Below are positions 45,701-47,799 of a stretch of DNA of 47,799 bases, piece after piece. The notes under the pieces are model-generated. The model did not search any database. It was not told the origin of the DNA and saw only the letters and a list, made by a program, of their open reading frames with translations. Origin of the DNA: Chryseobacterium gleum (GTDB taxonomy: Bacteria > Bacteroidota > Bacteroidia > Flavobacteriales_D > Sanyastnellaceae); the NCBI GenBank assembly GCA_945869405.1, contig CAMBPD010000003.1, forward strand, positions 1-47,799, in the 5' to 3' direction. The stretch's first letter is position 1; each line of letters starts with the position of its first letter. Made by a program: the position numbers and the translations under genes.

Positions 45701-45882
45701 GACCCGACCGTGTGGTGGTTGGTGATTCAATGATTACTGTGATAGATTACAAGACAGGTATTGAACGCCCTGCGCACTCTGCACAAGTTGAAGGTTACAA
45801 GCGTGAGCTTGCCTCGATTTACAATAGGCCTGTTGAAGGGTACTTGCTGTATACCGATGGGCCGAAAATTTTGAAAGTTTAA
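42775..45882 (+). CDS. AddA/RecB-like UvrD-family helicase with C-terminal PD-(D/E)XK nuclease
   Basis: 1035 residues from the ATG at 42775; a GTG at 42700 would enter the divergent promoter region. Helicase motifs are KASAGSGKTYML (motif I), LAITFTNAAAAEMKHR (Ia), HILIDEFQDTSKTQW (II), VGDAKQSIYRWRAG (III), LITNYRSSQSVIDFN (IV) and IMTIHKAKGLEFPVVILP (V), then YVACTRASQRMYF (VI). The C-terminus is a RecB-type nuclease: YGKLLHECICL, RPDRVVVGDSMITVIDYKTG and QVEGYKRELA. It should process double-strand breaks for recombination together with an AddB subunit, whose gene is not seen in the window although it is usually adjacent. Confidence 0.92.
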   Translation: MSTTKRFTVIKASAGSGKTYMLVKHYLMYALRFENYTYYKHILAITFTNAAAAEMKHRVMKRLSEISSNTESSGLTEELCKVLNVSPQEIQLRSTRVYKHMLHNYRKLSILTIDSFTTRVVRSFAKDLQLNSDFNIELNSENFQEKIVSRLMDELGSDTLLTSYLKGYSMMQLEDGSSWNPRGDLIKISNEIFRENGQDSLKKLADIDLTMFQEAHKLLRDKIKKYEHSLMSTAGKMVALLDRASVTTSDIPNKKSGFLSKLKNYAEGVVNQKKSGYFTAAIEEGKWLHKDADSNVRVSFETIEQELNQLALELSALLTKEQQDAYALCKKVNANIYTTGLIDRLNQYAVEVRKEENTLLLADFHRLINDIIRANDAPFIYERIGARYKHILIDEFQDTSKTQWMNLIPLVQNSLSEGHESFIVGDAKQSIYRWRAGYVEQFIMLPSVPPEFDMSLATKTFKENYHEEPLITNYRSSQSVIDFNNLFFPELATLLPAYTEVYKDVCQEKKNSQIGYVKVVSNLNLKNGEEKKDRFAKPEILRAIRASVADGFQFRDITILVRTAGHAAECASYLHDQKIQCTTADSFLIYHSVSAKVIMGFFEFSIYPKHRFAAFDVVQGLASIHDHISVRSFVEDYLNNKDKKTLQLHTFLAAAFGDLSHIMQGENVFHMAISLLRAFQLPADSGVEYLLDHIRNQCIGKNMSLQRFIEWWKEHRHKLSAAAAQHDAAVQIMTIHKAKGLEFPVVILPNFSSQAKDNNIWIDLDEQEYKIPSAFVSIRMKDEEGDEEESMHEGVSEEIQRIFLDYMNTLYVACTRASQRMYFIQEKGQNSFNRLVDLALTKALPGFGTSASFEIGQPERFTPKPSVNIIQKVTLKGREALYPRMKLIPRTQQDSPALAYGKLLHECICLLKNKEGIAGAIERVLRGKQNQRVWTSKLQTDLHNLLHHAEAGHWFSGSDPTFCEQEIIDNSGNSIRPDRVVVGDSMITVIDYKTGIERPAHSAQVEGYKRELASIYNRPVEGYLLYTDGPKILKV

Positions 45883-45910
45883 ATATCAATAAAAATCGTA
45901 TTGTAGCTAC

Positions 45911-47799
45911 ATGAATACTGCTCGAATGAAATGCTTGTTTTTTGCTTCGGCATATCTTCTCGTTTCCCTCTCTGTTTGGGGACAGGCAGAGCTACTAGCA
46001 TCCGGAAAACTAGACCATCTCTCGAACGTTCAAGAAAGTGAAAGCCGGGCTGCGGCGTGTGCTCCAGCGACCGCTCTGCGCGACTTAGAATGGAACAACA
46101 TCAATGCACTTATTGAAACGGGAGGTTCACTTTGGCAAGACAGAGCCAATGGCCGCTCTCATTATTTCGCACCAAAAAATGGCGATGCAGGTGTAATGTT
46201 TGCGGGTTCACTTTGGCTTGGAGGGGTATCTCCCGACCAACAATTGAAACTCGCAGCGTTGCTTTATCGCTATAGCGGAAACGACTATTGGCCTGGCCCA
46301 CTCACCAACGATGGTGCAGCTGAAGTGGATGCGAACACATGCCTGTCTTGGGATAAATTTTCTGTGAGCTTGCGCTCCGACGCAGCACTGCATCGCCAGT
46401 ACCACGATTGCATGCAAGACCCCAACTGCAACATGGGCCTTCTTTTCCCGGAGGGCTACAGCATGCCCAGCTACTTCAACGATTATCCCGCACATGGTAA
46501 CGTAGCGATTGGGCAAGACTTCTACATCGCACCGTTCTACGATTACAATGCGAACGGGGCGTATGACCCTGAAAATGGCGACTATCCGTGGTATGACCTC
46601 ACAAGGGAAATCGACTGCAAGTCGAGACGCCGGGAAGATATCGTGCCTCTATTTGGTGATCAAACCTTCTATTGGGTTTTCAACGACAAAGGCAACATAC
46701 ACTCCGAAACAGGCGGTCAACCCATTGGCATGGAAATACGCGCTCAAGCATTTGCCTTCAGCACCAATGACGAGGTGAACAACATGACCTTCTACAATTA
46801 TGTGCTCATCAACCAAGGATCGCAAACACTACAAGATACTTACTTCGGAACTTGGATTGATCTTGACATTGGTGGCCACGTAGACGACTATGTTGGTTGT
46901 GATGTACAGCGCGGACTTGGCTATGGCTATAACGGCGACGCCTTCGATGACCCTACAGCACTTTCACTTGGCTATGGCGACAACCCTCCTGCCGTGGGCG
47001 TTGATTTTTTTGAAGGACCTTATCAAGACAACGACGAGATCGACAATCCATTCACCACAGACATTCAACAAGCGAATGACCTCAAAGGAATACCATACAA
47101 AGGCATAGGTATAGGTTATGGCGATGGCATCATCGATAATGAGCGTTTCGGGATGCGTAAATTTCTCTATCACAACTCTGGCGTGTCGAACAATGGACCT
47201 CCGCAACAAGCAGTTCACTATTACAACTACCTCAGGGGTTTTTGGAAAAACGGCCAACGCATGGCCTATGGAGGCAATGCCCTTACCACAAGCAGTGGAG
47301 CAGATCTTTCCATAGCTGCAGATTATATGTTTCCCGGCGACACAGACCCTTATCATTTTGGAACAGGGGGTGTTGTTACAGAGCCGTGGACGGAGGTCAG
47401 CAGCGGAAACCCGCCTGCAGACAGACGTTTCATGCAAAGTGCAGGGCCCTTCACTCTCGAGCCGGGCGACTACAACAACATCACCGTTGGCGTTGTGTAT
47501 GCGGGCGCAACATCAGGCGATCCTGTTGAAAGCGTTGAAGCTGTGAGGGTAGCCGATGATAAAGCCCAAGCCCTCTTCGAAAATTGTTTCGAAATGTTTT
47601 CCGGACCAGATGCACCCGATGTAAGCGTAACCGAATTGTCGAATGAAATAATCCTGCAATGGACGAACAGCAACCCGCTCAGCAATAATTTTCAAGAGTC
47701 ATATAGCTTAATAGACCCGACCATCCCAGAACTAGATGCAAACGGAATAGCCTACACAGAGAGCGAGCGCAGCTATTCTTTTCAGGGCTATCTGATGTA
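45911..47799 (+). CDS. Large secreted protein, N-terminal 629 residues (runs off the window)
   Basis: Open frame from the ATG at 45911 to the end of the window with no stop, so the 3' end lies outside. A signal peptide (CLFFASAYLLVSLSVWGQA) is followed by LEWNNINALIETGGSLWQD, FAGSLWLGGVSPDQQLKLAA and WPGPLTNDG, stretches I associate with a very large family of Bacteroidota exported proteins that end in a T9SS tail. From about residue 555 a fibronectin-III-like part begins (DVSVTELSNEIILQWTNSN). Function unknown; it is probably a surface or released structural protein. It follows the helicase gene by 28 bp on the same strand, but no functional link is expected. Confidence 0.82.
   Translation, partial: MNTARMKCLFFASAYLLVSLSVWGQAELLASGKLDHLSNVQESESRAAACAPATALRDLEWNNINALIETGGSLWQDRANGRSHYFAPKNGDAGVMFAGSLWLGGVSPDQQLKLAALLYRYSGNDYWPGPLTNDGAAEVDANTCLSWDKFSVSLRSDAALHRQYHDCMQDPNCNMGLLFPEGYSMPSYFNDYPAHGNVAIGQDFYIAPFYDYNANGAYDPENGDYPWYDLTREIDCKSRRREDIVPLFGDQTFYWVFNDKGNIHSETGGQPIGMEIRAQAFAFSTNDEVNNMTFYNYVLINQGSQTLQDTYFGTWIDLDIGGHVDDYVGCDVQRGLGYGYNGDAFDDPTALSLGYGDNPPAVGVDFFEGPYQDNDEIDNPFTTDIQQANDLKGIPYKGIGIGYGDGIIDNERFGMRKFLYHNSGVSNNGPPQQAVHYYNYLRGFWKNGQRMAYGGNALTTSSGADLSIAADYMFPGDTDPYHFGTGGVVTEPWTEVSSGNPPADRRFMQSAGPFTLEPGDYNNITVGVVYAGATSGDPVESVEAVRVADDKAQALFENCFEMFSGPDAPDVSVTELSNEIILQWTNSNPLSNNFQESYSLIDPTIPELDANGIAYTESERSYSFQGYLM

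Noticed and set aside
46964-47437. 157-codon minus-strand frame in the last gene
   Set aside because: Lies opposite a continuous 629-codon frame that matches a known secreted-protein family; a shadow.

Overview
The window looks like a chromosomal segment of a free-living Bacteroidota, most likely a flavobacterium-like lineage. Reasons: a type IX secretion (T9SS) sorting tail at the left edge, two TonB-dependent receptors (one with a carboxypeptidase-regulatory N-terminus), a fused OlsF-type lipid acyltransferase, a large secreted protein of a Bacteroidota-type family at the right edge, little sign of Shine-Dalgarno sequences, and a repeated promoter box TAnnTT(T/C)G that resembles the Bacteroidota -7 element. 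I see no transposon, prophage, CRISPR array or rRNA. Genes are tightly packed, and several convergent neighbours overlap at their stop codons.

Layout. 1-7.3 kb: end of a T9SS cargo protein, OlsF-like acyltransferase, Tat-exported glycosylasparaginase, a small receiver-like protein, a UbiA prenyltransferase, a UMF1-type MFS transporter and L-2-hydroxyglutarate oxidase. 7.3-10.7 kb: a small Cys-rich secreted protein, a TonB-like protein, a saccharopine/alanine dehydrogenase-family enzyme, then tmRNA and tRNA-Val. 10.8-20.3 kb: fumarylacetoacetase, a DUF5819-like/HTTM membrane pair, MoxR ATPase, a three-gene periplasmic chaperone (parvulin/SurA-like) operon and IMP dehydrogenase. 20.3-28.6 kb: a secreted HYR protein, a FecA-like receptor, NADP glutamate dehydrogenase, a lipoprotein and a second TonB-dependent receptor. 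28.7-37.8 kb: 2-oxoglutarate dehydrogenase E1 and E2 separated by an inverted glycosyltransferase gene, kynureninase, glutamate-1-semialdehyde aminomutase and a UbiA-like membrane protein. 37.8-42.7 kb: small proteins, ComF, and a translationally coupled operon of an MbnP-family lipoprotein, two MauG/MbnH-like di-heme lipoproteins and a YkgJ Cys-cluster protein. 42.8-47.8 kb: an AddA-like helicase-nuclease and the start of a large secreted protein.

How the genes fit together. The metabolic genes point to aerobic growth on amino acids (tyrosine and kynurenine breakdown, glutamate dehydrogenase, 2-oxoglutarate dehydrogenase, L-2-hydroxyglutarate repair). The envelope genes (PPIase operon, TonB-dependent receptors, TonB-like protein, T9SS cargo) serve outer-membrane biogenesis, uptake and secretion. 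The best candidates for under-described biology are the MbnP/MbnH-like operon, the DUF5819-HTTM pair, a tRNA-Val with C at the normally invariant U33, and several predicted leaderless transcripts. All product names come from reading motifs by eye; no database search was run.
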